From contig NC_133665.1 in NCBI RefSeq assembly GCF_037893015.1, positions 33,329,336-33,393,335 of the forward strand: a stretch of 64,000 bases of DNA, in the 5' to 3' direction. A program made the translations under genes and the position numbers. This document shows, one piece after another, positions 36,001 through 51,000 of the stretch. The stretch's first letter is position 1; each line of letters starts with the position of its first letter. Source of the DNA: Macrotis lagotis (Eukaryota > Chordata > Mammalia > Peramelemorphia > Peramelidae). The notes under the pieces are model-generated. The model was not told the origin of the DNA. It ran no database searches and worked only from the letters and a program-made list of their open reading frames with translations.

Positions 36001-39000
36001 ACTATCTAGAGCTGGAAACCATTTATTATATACTACCTCAGTTTTTTTTTTGTAGGCAAGAGAGTGAAGGGCCACGGGGAAGAGAAGTGACTTATCTAAG
36101 ATCACACAAGTAGCAAACAGCAAACGAAGGCTTTGAAGTGGTGTATTTTTTTTCACTTTAAATTCAGTAATCTTCCCTCTATAACATGTAGATATCATTC
36201 CCTCTTAGAAATGTGGTACAGCAAATTGTGTACTAGAACTTCTTTTCATTAACGTGGAAAAATAAAAGAACTATGTAGCAAATACTGATTTTCTTTTGTA
36301 GTTTTGTGGTATTACATACCAGTTCAATGACATGTAGGTAAACATATCTTTAAAAATAATTGAGTAGATGGAGTCTTGAATCTCAGAGGGGGGGAAAAAT
36401 CCTTTTATGGGTGTAGCATATGTTGATAGTAGCTGAGTTCCTAGTGGTTTTAAAAGCCTGGAAAGATTAGTGACTGGGAAAGCTCTGGTTATGACTATGA
36501 GTTTGCAAGTTCCCATAAAATTCACACTTATGGCTACTATAATGGTGAATAAAAAGAGTATTGAACTGGAACAAGGCACTAAGGACCTCATAAGAGAAGA
36601 AAAGCTAAATGATTGCTCAGCCCAAAGGACCCTCGATTGAGTAGTCATTGTCTGCCAAAGAAAGCATTAATGGCAGGGTGTAAGTATTCGGTAGATATGC
36701 TGACGTTCACTTTTTCATCAGGAGGCTGGTACAATAAGTCTTTCAGAAATCGATTGCCTCTTAAAAAAAATTATCATTAGATGAAGTTGCACAGTTGGAC
36801 ACATTTCAAAGTGCAACAATACAATTCTTGCTTGATGTATATGTGCTATTTCATCTAAAACTCTTGTTTCATTAAATTAAAGAGCATGGCTGACCGGCTA
36901 GGGCACAGTGGAGAAATTGATTAGTTCAGGCTTCAGATCTTCACTATATTCAAAGACTTTCATTAAGCAAGTGTGTTTCAGAGTTGAATTCTGCTTTTGT
37001 AACTCTGAACTCTTTGATTCTTTTTAATTCGTTGCAGAGTTTGATAATGCTGAGGTGTTGTTTTGGAAATCTTGCTTTCAGCTCTATTTGGGAGGAGTCA
37101 TTCTAATTTTCTTCACTTTAGACTAATTGTTTTTTCAAACAGTTTTCATTACTGTTTTTTTCAAAGTAAACTATTTTTAATGTATACAAGGGTTGTTTGA
37201 GCTTTGTTATAAATAAATACTTTCTTAACGAGAAGGATAGTGAACTTGGTGACTGTACAGATTAGGAGTCCTGGTTAAGTTTGGGGGGGGTCATTTTTAA
37301 AAATGGTAGTGTATGTGAACTCACAAACTTTTGCCAGAGTACTAACTACCTGCTGATTCAGTTTTTTAATGGCTTTAAAAGGCAAAATTTGTATACTGAA
37401 TAGAATGGATAATAAAGTTTTGGGTTAATTTTAACTTTGTTAAATCAGAGGAATTAATAGATCAGGGTGTCCTTGTTTTCCAAAAATATAAGATTACTTG
37501 TGCTTTGTGCTAGATTTACTGGAGAAGAATATATATCATTATTGGGTTTTTTTGTGCCCTTAATTTAGTTGCATGGCTTTTCCTTTTTCCTTAAAGGAGA
37601 TAAGTGTCAGAAGTAACTGTTTAGTGGGGATAAGAAATGGGCTTGGGTGTAAAACCATGTGTCTGTGTATATATGTTTCATGAGCAATTATGGACGAGAA
37701 CATGTGTGAATATTTTGTGTCTCCATATGGATATATATTATATGGTATATTTTGTGTAACTAGCTTAGTAATTTGAAAAATGTGAAAGGCTGATATGCTC
37801 TCTATTTTTTAAATAGCAAAGTCTTAAGTCCCTTTAAATTCAGTTTGTATTGTAAATGATGACAGATCCTCAACTATGGTGGTGCAGGGTTGGGCTCTGC
37901 TATGTATGATTCAGTGTTAAAGCGGCCTTACATTAAAAAAAATCCTTCTGAATGTCACACATTAATAATAAGTTCTGAGGAGGCATTGGGTAGCTAGTGA
38001 TCATAATTCTTATTAAAACTGGTGACGTCTAGCCCCTAGGGTGTAGCCAGGCTCAAATTGATGCTTTTTTGCTGCCTGATCACCAGCGTGGCCTAAGTGC
38101 TCATTATGTTGTAGAGAGGCCTTTGGAGCTCTCATTACGTTTGACAGGAATTCTCTCTAGGGGGAAACTGGGCATTAGCTAGACTCCTGACAGGCTGAAA
38201 TTATTCCCGCTTTATGGCTTATAACCAAATGCTAGCAAGGCATCATCAGGGGACACAAAAAATTGTCATTTCTGACAACATCTTTGTTACTGAAAAATGC
38301 AGTGATGGGGAAACTTTCTACCGAGCCGGCTTTAATGTTCATTCTTAAGGCTTGTTTTCCTGTGTGAGAGACTGCTTCTCTTCCTCTGTTGCTTCTCCCC
38401 TCCCCCTTGCCTCCCTTTTAGTGGGTTGGTTGCATATTGTATTCTCCAGTGTCATCATACAGACCACTGAGTCTCAGGCAGTTTTTAAATGGAACTGTCA
38501 TCCAAATCAAGAATGGTCTAATTGTGGTTTGCCTACATTGTGGAGACTTGGTTTCTTGCATATATCTTGTTAATATTGTGTCAATATTTTTTCTCTAAAT
38601 TTAAAAAAAATCAATTATTACAATAAATGCATGATGTCGGAATTCTGTTTTGCATTCTGAATCTTTTGACATTAAAAAAAGCAAGTGAAAGGAGAAGCTC
38701 ACGTGAAATGAGAATGAGCTAAAATTGAAACTAGTGTTGTTTCTCACAGCTGGTACTTTATAACTTTGGTTTCTTCATCTGTAAAATGGGGATAATTCTT
38801 TGCGCCCATGCTTGGTTGCATAACCTTTCCTTTTTTTCCTTAAAAGAGAAAGGAGATAAAAGGGTCAGAAGTATGTTAAGGCTCAAATGGACTCTGACTT
38901 GCCAGGTGCTTTGTAAACTTGAAAGCACTTTAAAGATAAGGCAGTTATCCTTGGTATGCGGGCAGTGAGTTCATGTGACAGATACTTAGTGCTGAGTGAC

Positions 39001-42000
39001 TTCTGTATTTTTGTGCCTTTGTATACCTTTAATTTAAAAGGTCTCTGTGGCACACTTGGGCTAAAATTCACATCACAGTTGACAAATTTCTGTCTTTTAA
39101 TGACAAAGAAGCTATGGATCCACTCATATCAGTATGGTGAAAACTTTTTAAAGTTCTTTTACCAGCAGTGGTGATAGAATATATGAGTCCCAGAAAGTTC
39201 TCTTTGGAAATGACTTTAAATGACTTAATGCAAGTTACTTATTTCACAGAGGTTGTTACAATTGAAACCTGTAAAGGATAAGGTACTCACCCAAGGTCAC
39301 CAAGTTAGTAAATGGTAGAGGTAGGAGGTGAACCCTGATCTCCCAGTGCTGGTATAATGAGTGCTCCTGCTGCCCCCATATTCACACTTTGCCTCTTTTT
39401 CTGTTGTTTGCTTTTTTCCCCTTTTGAGTCAATATTGGGTAGACATTTGTGAGAACATACCTGATTTAGGGGTATTATAGAATAAGGCTGAGCTCATGAG
39501 CCTGCAGGAGGCTCAATCCATGACCTCAGTTTCATCAGCAGTGTCTTCACCAGCTCAGCTGGCTTGAATAAAATCTAGCATCACTAGAGACATGAATAAA
39601 AAGGACCTAATTCTGAAGGTCTGCTGACCAGTGACCTTCCTGTGACACTTGAGCTTTTTCTTGGCAATTTTATTTAATTTTTTTCGCCCCCTCCTAAAAA
39701 AAAACAGGATAATGTTTGTTTTTCTGTTTTCACAAGCATGTTGACTATATATGTGTGTCCGTATCCATCCATCCATCTATGCATCCATGTCTTAATGTGT
39801 GGATGAGCTAGGGAATTTGAGAAGAGAGGACTGTTTTTTGATGTCTTGGTCTCCATGTCTGGTGAGGTCTTTGGACCCCTTCTCAGAAGAGTGATTTATT
39901 TTTTTTTAATAGAGAAATTGAAGGAAATGCTGTATTTCATTTAGAGGTTAGATGTAAAAGTAAGGATGTAATGTTTTTCTCTATCCGAGGTCACAGACCC
40001 CCTGAAATCTTACCTACAAATCCCTGGTTAAGTGTAGTTTTTTTTGGCATTAAACCCTTCAGAGGAAAAATGTTATATTCCCTAGGTCATCATTTTGAGG
40101 TGATGGGGACAGTGAGATTGGTCAGGGAAAAATAAGATCTAGCATGTCTTTGCTATTATAAATCATTTCAGCAATAACATGTACTGGGCTAGGCTAATTT
40201 AGAGGTAACTGCTTTATGATTGTAAAAGTTTCTTGTATTGAAAATTGTCCTTTTCCATCTTTTTTTTATTTTTTAGGGATTTAAGCTGAATTGTTTTGGT
40301 TTCACTCTAGCATTCTTTAAATGTGAATTTTTACTTTTACTGTCTGAAAGTTGTTCCTTCTCTATTTTTCTATTCTTTTTTTCCTTTTTTTTCCACAAGA
40401 TTGCTTAGAAGTTTGTGTCCAGGAAATGATTGAATGCCAAAGCATTGGCATTAAAGATTAAACTCCATCAGATGCTAATAGGGAAGTGGTACAAGATGTC
40501 TTGCTGTCATCAAATATAAGATTGTATGTGTATATTCACCAGTCATATCAGTTCTTTCCAAGAATAAGTTGGAAATAAAACTTCCGAAAGTATTATAAAG
40601 CCCAGTTCGTTAAGATTAGCTTTTGTTCAGTGGCAAGCAGCCAGAGAAAGATTCATCACTTTTGAACCCACTGACGGAACTATAAACCACCAACAGTATG
40701 TTTGCTTCCACTCCAAAAGTTAAGAAAGGGAGGGGGGCAAGTCTTTGTTTCTTGGGCTGGAATGTTTTGAGACATATTTTCTTAATCTTTTCAGTAACCT
40801 GACCTCTCATACAAGTCATTTAATATAGTATCTCTGATCTTCAGTCTCTTCATCTGCAAAATGGAGGGGGAGGGAAGTGTAAGACACTATCTAATCTCTT
40901 TCAGGTCTAACTTTCTAGGAGTCTTTCTCATCATTAGTGGGGAGAAGCTAACATGGCCCACAGAGAAGTCTTTAAAAAAAGAACACGGAATGGAAATTGT
41001 TAGTCCAAATGCCAAATGAAGCCAGTCTTAAGCCAGGGGGCTTAAGATAATGTTTTCCTAACTAATGTTGAGTAATAAGCCCCATAAGAAAACCTGTCCC
41101 TTTAGTAAATATTATGTAAAGAAGCCTTGTTGAATTGATACTGAGACTGAAGGCAGATTCATTTATTTAGTTAACTTTTTCTCATGGAACTAGTTGAACT
41201 TTCTGTTGAGCTCTCATGAAAACATTGTAGTCTCCAGGAGTGGTTTTGTAAAAAAAAAAAAAAAAAAAAAACCCAAAACAAATTTAAGCCTATTTGAATC
41301 TCTGGGGTTGGTTAATAGGATCTTTAATAGATTATTGTTGAAAAGGACTTTGAAAAATGTTTTCAATTTTTTTAACTTGGGTATTTAATTAAAACTAAAG
41401 TAATTTACTTGCAATTAAATTGGAATAATCTTTATTTAGTTGTATGTGCAAGCACCAAGGATTTAAAAAAAAAAATCCCTGCCTTCAAGGAACTTACATT
41501 CTAATGCTTCAAATACCACCAACTTAAACTGGTTGTTAAATGATTTTTTTTTTTTGGATAGCTTTGGAAAGAAAAAATTTTTAAAACTGAAACTGCAAAT
41601 CCTTGAAATATTTAGTCCTTTCTCTGCGAGGAGTAGAGTTTTATTGCACTTGTTATATAGATCCTAAAATCTCAGAGTTAAAAAGATACTTCAGAGAACT
41701 AAACCAGGTCTTACTCAAATCATATCACCAAAACAATCTGGAGTCATTACAACTAGATAGATCATGCGGTGGATAGAGTCAAGAAGGATCTACATTTCAG
41801 TCTGTTCTCAGATACTTATTATATGATCCTGGGCTTAACCTCTTAATCACAACTTTTGTGCCTCAGTTTCCTCATCTGTAAAATGGGAATAATGTTGAAA
41901 ATAGAACCTACTTCCCAGGAGTTGTCTTAATGATCAAATAAGATACTATTTGTAAAGCACATTGCAAACCTTAAGGCATTATTGAATATAATTGCTATTA

Positions 42001-45000
42001 TTCTTTTTACTGTTAAAAACTTATCTGTTGAAACATAGCCTATTATATTTATAGATTGAGAACAGGTGGTGCAGTGGCTAGAGCTCTTGAATCTGGAGTC
42101 AGGAAAATCTGAGTTTAAATGCAGCTTCAGAGACTAGCTGTATGACCCTGGGCATATCGCTTTACTCTGTTATCTCATCTGTAAAATGAGCAGAAGTAGG
42201 AAATAACAAAATATTCTAATATCTTTGCCAAGGAAATCCAAATGGGATCATGAAGAGTCAGACTTAAAATGACTAAACAGCAATAGTTATTAAGAAGTCT
42301 TTCTTAGGAGCAGCTAGGTGTGGCGCAGTGGATAAAGCACTGGCCCTGGAGTCAGGAGTACTTGGGTACAAAACGGGTCTTAGACACTTAATAATTACCT
42401 AGCTGTGTGGCCTTGGGCAAGCCACTTAACCCCGTTTGCCTTGCAAAAAACCTAAAAAAAAAAAGAAAGAAGTTTTTCCTAATGTTGAATTGAAATCTGA
42501 CTTCTCAACTTCTGCCCATTGGTCTTAATTCTGTCCTTTAAAAATAAGTATAGCTCATCTTTCAAATGAGAGGCTTGTGCTCAGAACTGCAATGAACTCT
42601 AGAGTTTGCAAATGACCAAGTGATAATCATCCAGAAAAGTTTAAATGACTTGCCCAGCCAGCCCTCACAAGGAGGAAATTCAGGTCCTATGTCTCCTAAC
42701 CCCCTCCCCCAATTGTCTTTCCTGTATGCCCCACTACTTCTATACTTTAAAATTTGATAGAAAAGAGAAACTTCTATGAATTTTTTAGGTTTAAATCTGA
42801 AATCCTATTGGGTCTGAATCTCTTCCATCATGGTAGCTGTACTTTGACTTTTCTTGATTCCATCTTTTTACATCTTTTTGACATGTGAAAGAAATTGCTC
42901 TATTTAAGAAAACATATCAAGACATTTAGAATTTGAGAGGTAAAGTAGTTTGTCTCAACCTAGGTCAGCCTTCCTTTTTAGAAATCCTTGAGGATGATGA
43001 AATTGAAATGTCAGAAATAGTAGATACTGATGATGAGAAGGCTACAAATTAATCTGTTTAGAATAAATTTCATGTGGTAGGTATTAAATCCAGAAAATAT
43101 TACAACTTTTTGTTTTACTTTGATGTTTTTAGTTTTTGCTTGATTCTTTCAAGTGTAGGAACAAGAGATATAATTGACATGATAAAGATTTATAGTTCAC
43201 ATGTTATAAATTAAGTATTCTCAAAATGAACTGTTAGTAAAAATAGTAAATTCTGAAAAAGTACATTAAAATGTGACCAAATTTGTGAGTAAACGAAGTT
43301 TACTTTAGATGTCCAAGAGATGCTAAAAAATCAGAAATTTTGTATACATTTCAAAAAAGAAAAAGAATTCTGAAAGATTGAAAATGTTAAATCTTATATT
43401 GATCATGTCTCCCAAATATTGCAGATTTAGAATTCTGTTTGAAAAGGTTTCTTTAAGAAATTTAAAAGTCTAATAGTCTAATGCCTATCATTTTTTGGTT
43501 TTACTTTTATGGAATGAGTTCATTAATATTAGTCTTGAGAGTTATAGATTCAGTTATTTTATTTGTTTTGCCTTTCTTTATACCTCTAGCACTGAATATA
43601 GGGCTCAATAAGTGGTAGGCGCTCTTAATTGCTTGTTGACTGACTAAACAGAAGTTAAATATTTATGTTTGAACAGAAAGATGTTGGTTGCATCATATGT
43701 ACACTTTGTTGGTAGTATATACTTCTCTTTATTTTTGTGTGACCCAGGATTTTGGTTCTTGAGAAATGGATGTTCTATGATTCTTTGACTTATACCAAAA
43801 GGATTGTTGCTAAGAAGATAGGAGAGGGATGGGTTGGCTGAAAGCAAGTATTAATTACGCAGTTATATAAATAGTTAAAGGTTTAGAGTTTCCATTAAGG
43901 TGCTTTGAATTGGAAGTGTTAGGCTTGACCTATGTTTGAAGTCAACTCTGAAATGAACGTTTTTAGTATCACATAGTTAGATGATTGAGTCATGGATTTC
44001 TCTAGCAAGGGGCAATTGAAAGAGCTTTGACTTCGGTGACAAAGGACCTGGGTTCAAATTCGATCTTTGATAATTACTATCAGAATGACCTCGGGCAAGT
44101 CCTTATGCCTCAGTTTCTTCATTTCTGAATAAAGCAAGTTAGATAGTTAATTTCCTATCTTAGAACCTTTATAACTATGAACTCTTCCCTCAACTGTGAA
44201 TATATATCAGATTGATTTTTGAATCTACCAGACTTGTTCTTGGTAATCATACCCACTAAATTGTGGGTAGTTTGAATGGCTTGTCTGTTTTTAGTAAGTC
44301 TTTATGCCTTTCTATTTATTATTTGCATACAAGTTATTGCTTCGTCTTCTGTATTGGTGGTTTTTTTTTTTACTAAAAATATCTTTTTGGATAAATTGGA
44401 AGAGTGTATTTGTGAAATGTCAAAATTTGGACTTGGACTTCCTTTCTCCATCCATATTGTCATGTAATACTAAAGGATTACTTGGAATCTCTTACTAAGT
44501 AGAAAGTTGTTTCCCTCCTGTTTTACTGATAGGAAGAATGCTATACAGTTAAGTTTAAAGTTCAAAGTTTAGCCAGTTTCTTAAAATTTCTGACCTCAAA
44601 AATGAATTCTGCTGGAAAAAAATGCTGAGGAACTTAAAATATATGAAACATCCTTTGTCCTTGTCCCACAAGACTTTAATGATTTAAAGAGGTACTATTC
44701 TTAGTGGTATGCATAGTACAGTCCAGACTGTCATAGATGACTGTTTCTTAGAAAACAGCTTAAGTGAAATTTAAGATGAGAGCATTTGTACACACCAGGA
44801 AGTAGATTTGTAAATTAAAATGCTAGTCCAAGAATCTGGTGCACTTTTCAAATAGAACATGGACAATCTGAGTTCCCTGGGGTGAGAGGTTTATAGGAGT
44901 AATTGGTGACGTAAGCTGTGGCCTGACTTTTTGTTTGGAAGTAACACTGAATCACAAAGCATCTTTGAGTTTGTATAGTTGCTAGCCTGTGGAGCTGGGC

Positions 45001-48000
45001 TGCTTAAAGGCATTGGTCAGGAAGCCTGGGCTCTCTAGAAGCCTCTTGATGCTTTGGGTAAACAGTCGGTCAAAGCAGCTTACAAGGAAGGTGACCAGTC
45101 AGTGTATTGACAAGAACAGACACAATAGAAAACTGCATTAGGAGGCAAGCCATTGGGATTTGCAGTAAATATATTACAGAACACAAGTGAATTGCCGATA
45201 CTGCTTGTTTAGCAGTTTGCAAGGGCAGTGGCAGTATGGATTTTTGAATTAGAAGGGAAGGACTGTTCTTTCTCTGTGCTGGAACATCTCGTTGATGGCT
45301 GAGGAGAAAATTGATTTAGAGAACAAAATGCTGCTGCCTTTATTTGTGCCATTTTTAAAGGCTGCTATGGATTAGTGAGTGAAAATAAAAAGGTAGCTTT
45401 CAGTATTAGGAGAAATAGGGTAGCATATTTATCTGCCTCTTGGTCTAGTCTTGAGGCATTAGCTGTATGAAGATTGAGAAGCGGGTGATGGGGAAAGCAT
45501 CCCAATCTACTCTGCTGCCATTGCTGCCTGGCTAAGAAAACTGATGGAGGAGAGTGGTCTTTACCACTTTTTGCTCTTTGAGAAATTTTTGTCTTGAGTA
45601 AAATGATGGGTTTTGACTTAAATGATGACAGATCCCATATTACATGGTTTTTGATTCTACTAAAATCTTATTTTTATTTTTATTATTATTATAGAATATT
45701 GAGTTTAATCAGTCATCAATGGGACTTTGGATAAAGAGGTCATATTTTCATTTGTAGCATTTCCCTGAAACTTAGACACATTTTTTTTAGGCATTTAAAT
45801 AGTTTATAATGATAGGTAGTTCTCTGCTTTGTTAACACGAAACTGTATTAATTTGGCTTAACAGTAAATTGGAAATTGACCTTTGGCCATTCTGTAAGGG
45901 GAGGTTTAATGAGCTAATTAATAGTGCAAATAACGTTAGGGAGGGTTAAACTAGTTTAGAAAATAAAATGTTCAGGCACCTCGAGCATTTCAAAAGTACC
46001 AATATATATGCAAGCAACTGATTTACTAATTATGAGTCATCTTTATCCATTAAAACTAGTCCCTCAAGGTCCTCCACTGAATAATACTTTGGTAACTTGG
46101 CTTTAGTTACTTAATGTACTTGAATGAAAAGACAATTCCTTAAAAACATAATGCTTGGGTGAACTGGGAGTGAGACTGGGGACCAGAGAATCTTACCATC
46201 TCTTCTGTCACTCTGTTTCTCTGGGTCTCTCTGGTCTGCCAGGGCATCTTGAGGACCCTTTAGACTTGTCATCAACTGTCCCTGCATCCTTAGTACTTAG
46301 AGGTCTTTCTACCCACCCCTGCTTTATGTGTTGACTTTTTTCAGTTAGAATGTGAGCTACTGGAAAGAAGGGATTGCCTCAGTTTTTCTGTTTTTAATCT
46401 TCATTATTTAGAATTTATAGCAAATGCTTAATAAATAACATTTCTCATTCTTTCAGAGAAAAATCCTGTGACTAAAATTTCCCTGATAAAAGCTAGTTTG
46501 TTGTGTGTTTCCCTGAATTAGTAAGGTTTTTCTTTCTATTACTTGTTGGAAGTCCTCTCCCTGGTATGATAGCATTCATCTTGCTTCCTTAGAAGTTGTA
46601 AAACTTGTAAATTGTGGCCTTTAAAGGTTTGGGTAAAAGAGCTTTTCTAGATATAGAGATAATGTAGGAGATTGGCCTGGGAATAAGAAAGCTTTGAAGA
46701 AAACATTTTATGGCATTTACCCTGGGTGTTGTTCTTTTATCTCCAAGTTCTTAGTTTTGGTGAGAAGAAAGTAGATCCATAAACTAAGGGAGGGAGGAGA
46801 CTAGTTGAATGTATTATGTTCCTCTCCTTCTGTATATAGTAAACTGTGGAAAGCTGTTTCTAGTTGTATTTTGTTTTTGGACGAAAATTGCCTAACTGGC
46901 AATGGAGTCTTTGTACTTTTTTTGAAAGTCTTCCTTGACAGAGGGAGTGTTGCTTTGTGCTGAATCTGCCAGGTGTGTTTGGGGCAAGAGATGGAGCTTA
47001 TTAGAAGCTGGGGGAGCCAGGAGAATTTGTTGTCTGTATGGCCTAAGGGTAGATTAGAGAGATTAGAGAAAGTGTTCAGAGAATCCAGTCACAGGATTGA
47101 CTTGTCAGAGGGCAAGGGGTGAGCCAAATGTTGGGTTGATCTTTATTGGACCTCTGACTTCATCTCAACCTCATTTCCTGTGAATAAGTCCCCCTGGTTC
47201 CTGGTCACGCTCCCTGCTGACTCCCCTGTATGAAATCCATTTCTTGATCCCAGAATACATTGGGTATGATGCAGAAATAGAAGGAGGGAAAGAGAGGAAG
47301 GCACAGAAACTTATTTCAGTGTCTGTTTTTAAGTCAGATGCTCTGAGAAACCTGAGGCTTTTGCTCAACTTAACCTATCAAGAAAAATCTCCTTCCTTTT
47401 ATCATTTTCCCCTACATTTAATTCCTTTCCTGGTCCCGTGAATAAGAACAGATAGCATTTATATGGCGCTGTAGAGTTTACAAAGAAATGTTTATATCAT
47501 TTATTTAAAAAATAAATTTTCCTCTTTGTATGCTCACAACAACCTTGAGAAGTTAGGTATTACTTTACAGCTAAGGAAACCAAGGCAGATAAAAATGATA
47601 TGACTTCCCTGTGTCACATAGCTAGTAAGCATCTGAGGCTGGATGGGAACTTGAGTCTTCCAACTCTAGACCCAGTATCCTATTTACTTTACTACCCAGT
47701 TGATGTTTCTGTTGCTAGATTCTCCCTTGATTCCAGCCTGTAGTGATGTAACAACCATATTTCTACTTCCTTGGACTTTTGCAATAACCACCTCACAGTC
47801 CTTCCAGCTGCTACTTCCTCCAATCCATCTGACTTAACACCATCACACTATTGAAGACATCATGTCTAGTGAAGTGGACTTGCAGTCAACAAGACTTGAG
47901 TTCAGATCTCATCACAACCACTCATTAGTTGTGTGACCAGATGGTAAACTCTTGAGGGAATGGACTGTCTTTCTTTTCTTTTTTTTCCATATTTGAATCC

Positions 48001-51000
48001 TCATTGTCTCCACATAGTGTCTGATGTATGGTAGGTCCTTAAATATTTATTGACTGACCAAAGGCACGTCACTTACCCTCTTTTTTCCTCAACATAAAAA
48101 GGAGTTAATAATAATAGTTCCTAATTCCCAGGGTTGTGAGGATCAAATAAGATTGAATTTGTATAGTATTTAGAATAATGACTGATAAATGCATAGTAAC
48201 CCACCCTCAGAGAGGTTGTCCGGTAGGCTTAAATAAGATTATGTCTAATAGATGTGTAAAGCATTTTGCAAACTATACAGTACAGTAGAAGTTGGTTATT
48301 ATCACTCATTCCCTTTGAGGAGGTAATTATATTGGTGATTGACCACCTCTTTGGTACCCTCTTCCTCCTCCTCCTCCCTATTACATTTCATGGAAGCTGA
48401 ACTTTAGCTCAATAACCCTATTCTTCTACCACCCAATGTAGAAAGGATCACTACAGAATTCTCATCCAGTCTGTGATCTAGAGAGTCAGTAACTATCTTT
48501 ACCATTCACCTGATCACACTTGATATTGTCACACCTAAAAATGTCCTCCAGCCCAATTCTCATCTCCTTTATCTTCAAATAGAAAGAATAGCAAGGATGT
48601 ATGCAAAGGTGAATGGGAAGGTTCTCTTGTAATTTTTTTAGGTCTAAAATTCCCATGTATGGTGAATTCTGATATCTGGACTGACCAGCTCCTCTCCTTC
48701 AAAGCTTGCCTTGTGTCTTTTTCCATATTCTATTAATGATTCCCTTTTTATTGAACTTCTTTTCTATATCTGTTTGCTCCTCATCTTAATTTTTTCTTTT
48801 CAAGCGTAGAACTAAACATTTCTAGTCTTGCATCAGTTTCTTTCTGAGTATCAGCATTTTATCTTTGGGTCCAGATGGTGATGCTCTTTATTAGGTGTCT
48901 GTTGGATACCTTCTTTGTTGGGTTAGCAGGAAAAAGTTCTGGAGGAATGAAGAGGCAGCAAATGTTCTGGTTATTATTTTCTTTCCTACCAATAGGAACC
49001 AGTCCTTTTGGGGGGTGTGACCCATAAACATGTATTCAGTGGTAGTTGAACTAGCAGTTTTTAGTTATTTCTTAGTTTTAGGGGAAGCATGAGTAGCCAA
49101 TTGATTTTGACAGATAATAGTAAAGGGATCGTTTTTAAAAACTCTGTTAGTGGTACAGGAAAACCTGATATAATTAACTCTTGAAGAAGAGGCTTAGAGT
49201 CAGAGAATCCAGGTGAATGCTTTGCATTTAGAGCCTCTAACATTATAATGAAACAACTATAAAAATCTTTCCGGGAAGGAGAGTTTAAGTAACTGGTGAC
49301 AGTTTACTATAGAATAACTTCCATGTTTTAGCGTATTCGGGATAAGAAAAGGACAGCTGGTAGACCATGTTCCCATTATAGTGGTAGGTAGACAGAAGTA
49401 GGTGGTAGTTTTCAAAGTTGAATCCTTCTGGAAGTATCAGAAAGGTACAGAAAGCCAAACAGCCAAGGAATAAAAAAAAAAAAAAGCAGACAAAAACTCT
49501 TGAAGAACTATCTCTCTTGCAGGGTGGTCTAGGTTTAGAGGCGGTGTCTACATTCATAAGCAGGCTGGCCATTTTACAGGGCTTGGTCAGATCCAGGGGA
49601 GTTGGGCTTATAGTGATACAGAAAAGATCAGAATAATCTTGCGAAATTTATCTACCCCCAGCATTCTGGAAATGACCAAACTCCTGAGTGTGGTGTCTGT
49701 TGTTGACTGTTTGACTTTTTAGCCTCTATATTTGATTCAGTAAATAAGTTGGCTATGTGTAGGGAGCTGGGGGTGAGGGATGCCTAAATTTAGATCAGAT
49801 AGGTCTTGAAACTGTAGTTACTCTGGGGTGTGTGTCTGTGTATGTGTGTGTGTAGGAGGAGAAGTAGGTGCTTAAAAATATGGGTGCAGTAGGGACTTAA
49901 AAATGGTTTGTTTAAACGAATTGAATGTTCAAAGGTTTTGACTCAGATGTAGATTGTATACACTTCTCTCCCTTTTCCTGACTAATTAATTTGTAAGTAT
50001 GGCTTAACCACTGCAAATATAGAGCCATGCACAAATCAATCTCATTGTATTTAGTACTTTAATTGTGTGCAGCCATCCATTTGCTCATTATTTTATCACA
50101 AGGTCAAATTTTTTAAAAAGCTGTTTTTCTGATTATCATGTTATGTTAGTCTGTCAGTTCTCCCCCAAGTGCTGAGATTGTTCAAAGTTTATTTGGAATG
50201 AGTACTAATTGCTTATCAGATTAAATCAAAACCTGTCTTCTGGTGCATTAAAAAAAGGGGTTTCTGAGCAAACCTCCAACTGGTGAGAACATTAGTATTG
50301 ACAGGGTTTATAATTTAGGATATAGTCTGAAGGCCAAATTCTACTGTTTGTCGCATACTGCTTAATACGGCTGTAAAGAGGAGATGAATGGGGCTACTTT
50401 TCTGCCTCTATTACTCAGGAGGACTGTAAATTTGATTGGCTGTTACAATTCTAGCAGAATCATTCGATTTGAGAGCAATAGAAAGATAAGATATCCAATT
50501 ACCCAAATGATTTGCAGGGTTAGCCAACGTTGTCATGGAGACACGAGTTGGAACAAATTAAATTTTAAGCAATAAAATAATCTTAAAGCACGTCTGGGAA
50601 CAAGAAAATTTGGCAGTGGCACTTACCTGAATTGAATCTTGGCTTGACACGATGTTGTTTGACATTGATATACTGTGGGGGCCTAAACTTTTAAAAAGCA
50701 CAACGTTGCTTTTGCAAAGGGGGGAAAAAAGCTTTCCCAGCCAAATCCCCAAAAGTAGAGACTCAGCTTAAAGTAAAAGCATTTTAAAGTTATACTGTGC
50801 CTTAAATGATGCTTAATTACAATGTGTTTCCAGGTATGTTTTCTAAGATGAAATGCCTTTAATGATTAAGCTTCTTTAATAAGACATCTGAAAAATATTT
50901 ATTTAGGAATCATATTCAGTTTTCAGCTCTGCCATTTCTCCCCTTTGGATATCAGTATATATGTTAGCAGATGTAATGGAAATTGTGTGAATATCTTTTG

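Noticed and set aside
36271..36648. 125-codon minus-strand open frame in intron 4
   Set aside because: A length of this order is expected by chance in this much DNA; no motif, no splice context.
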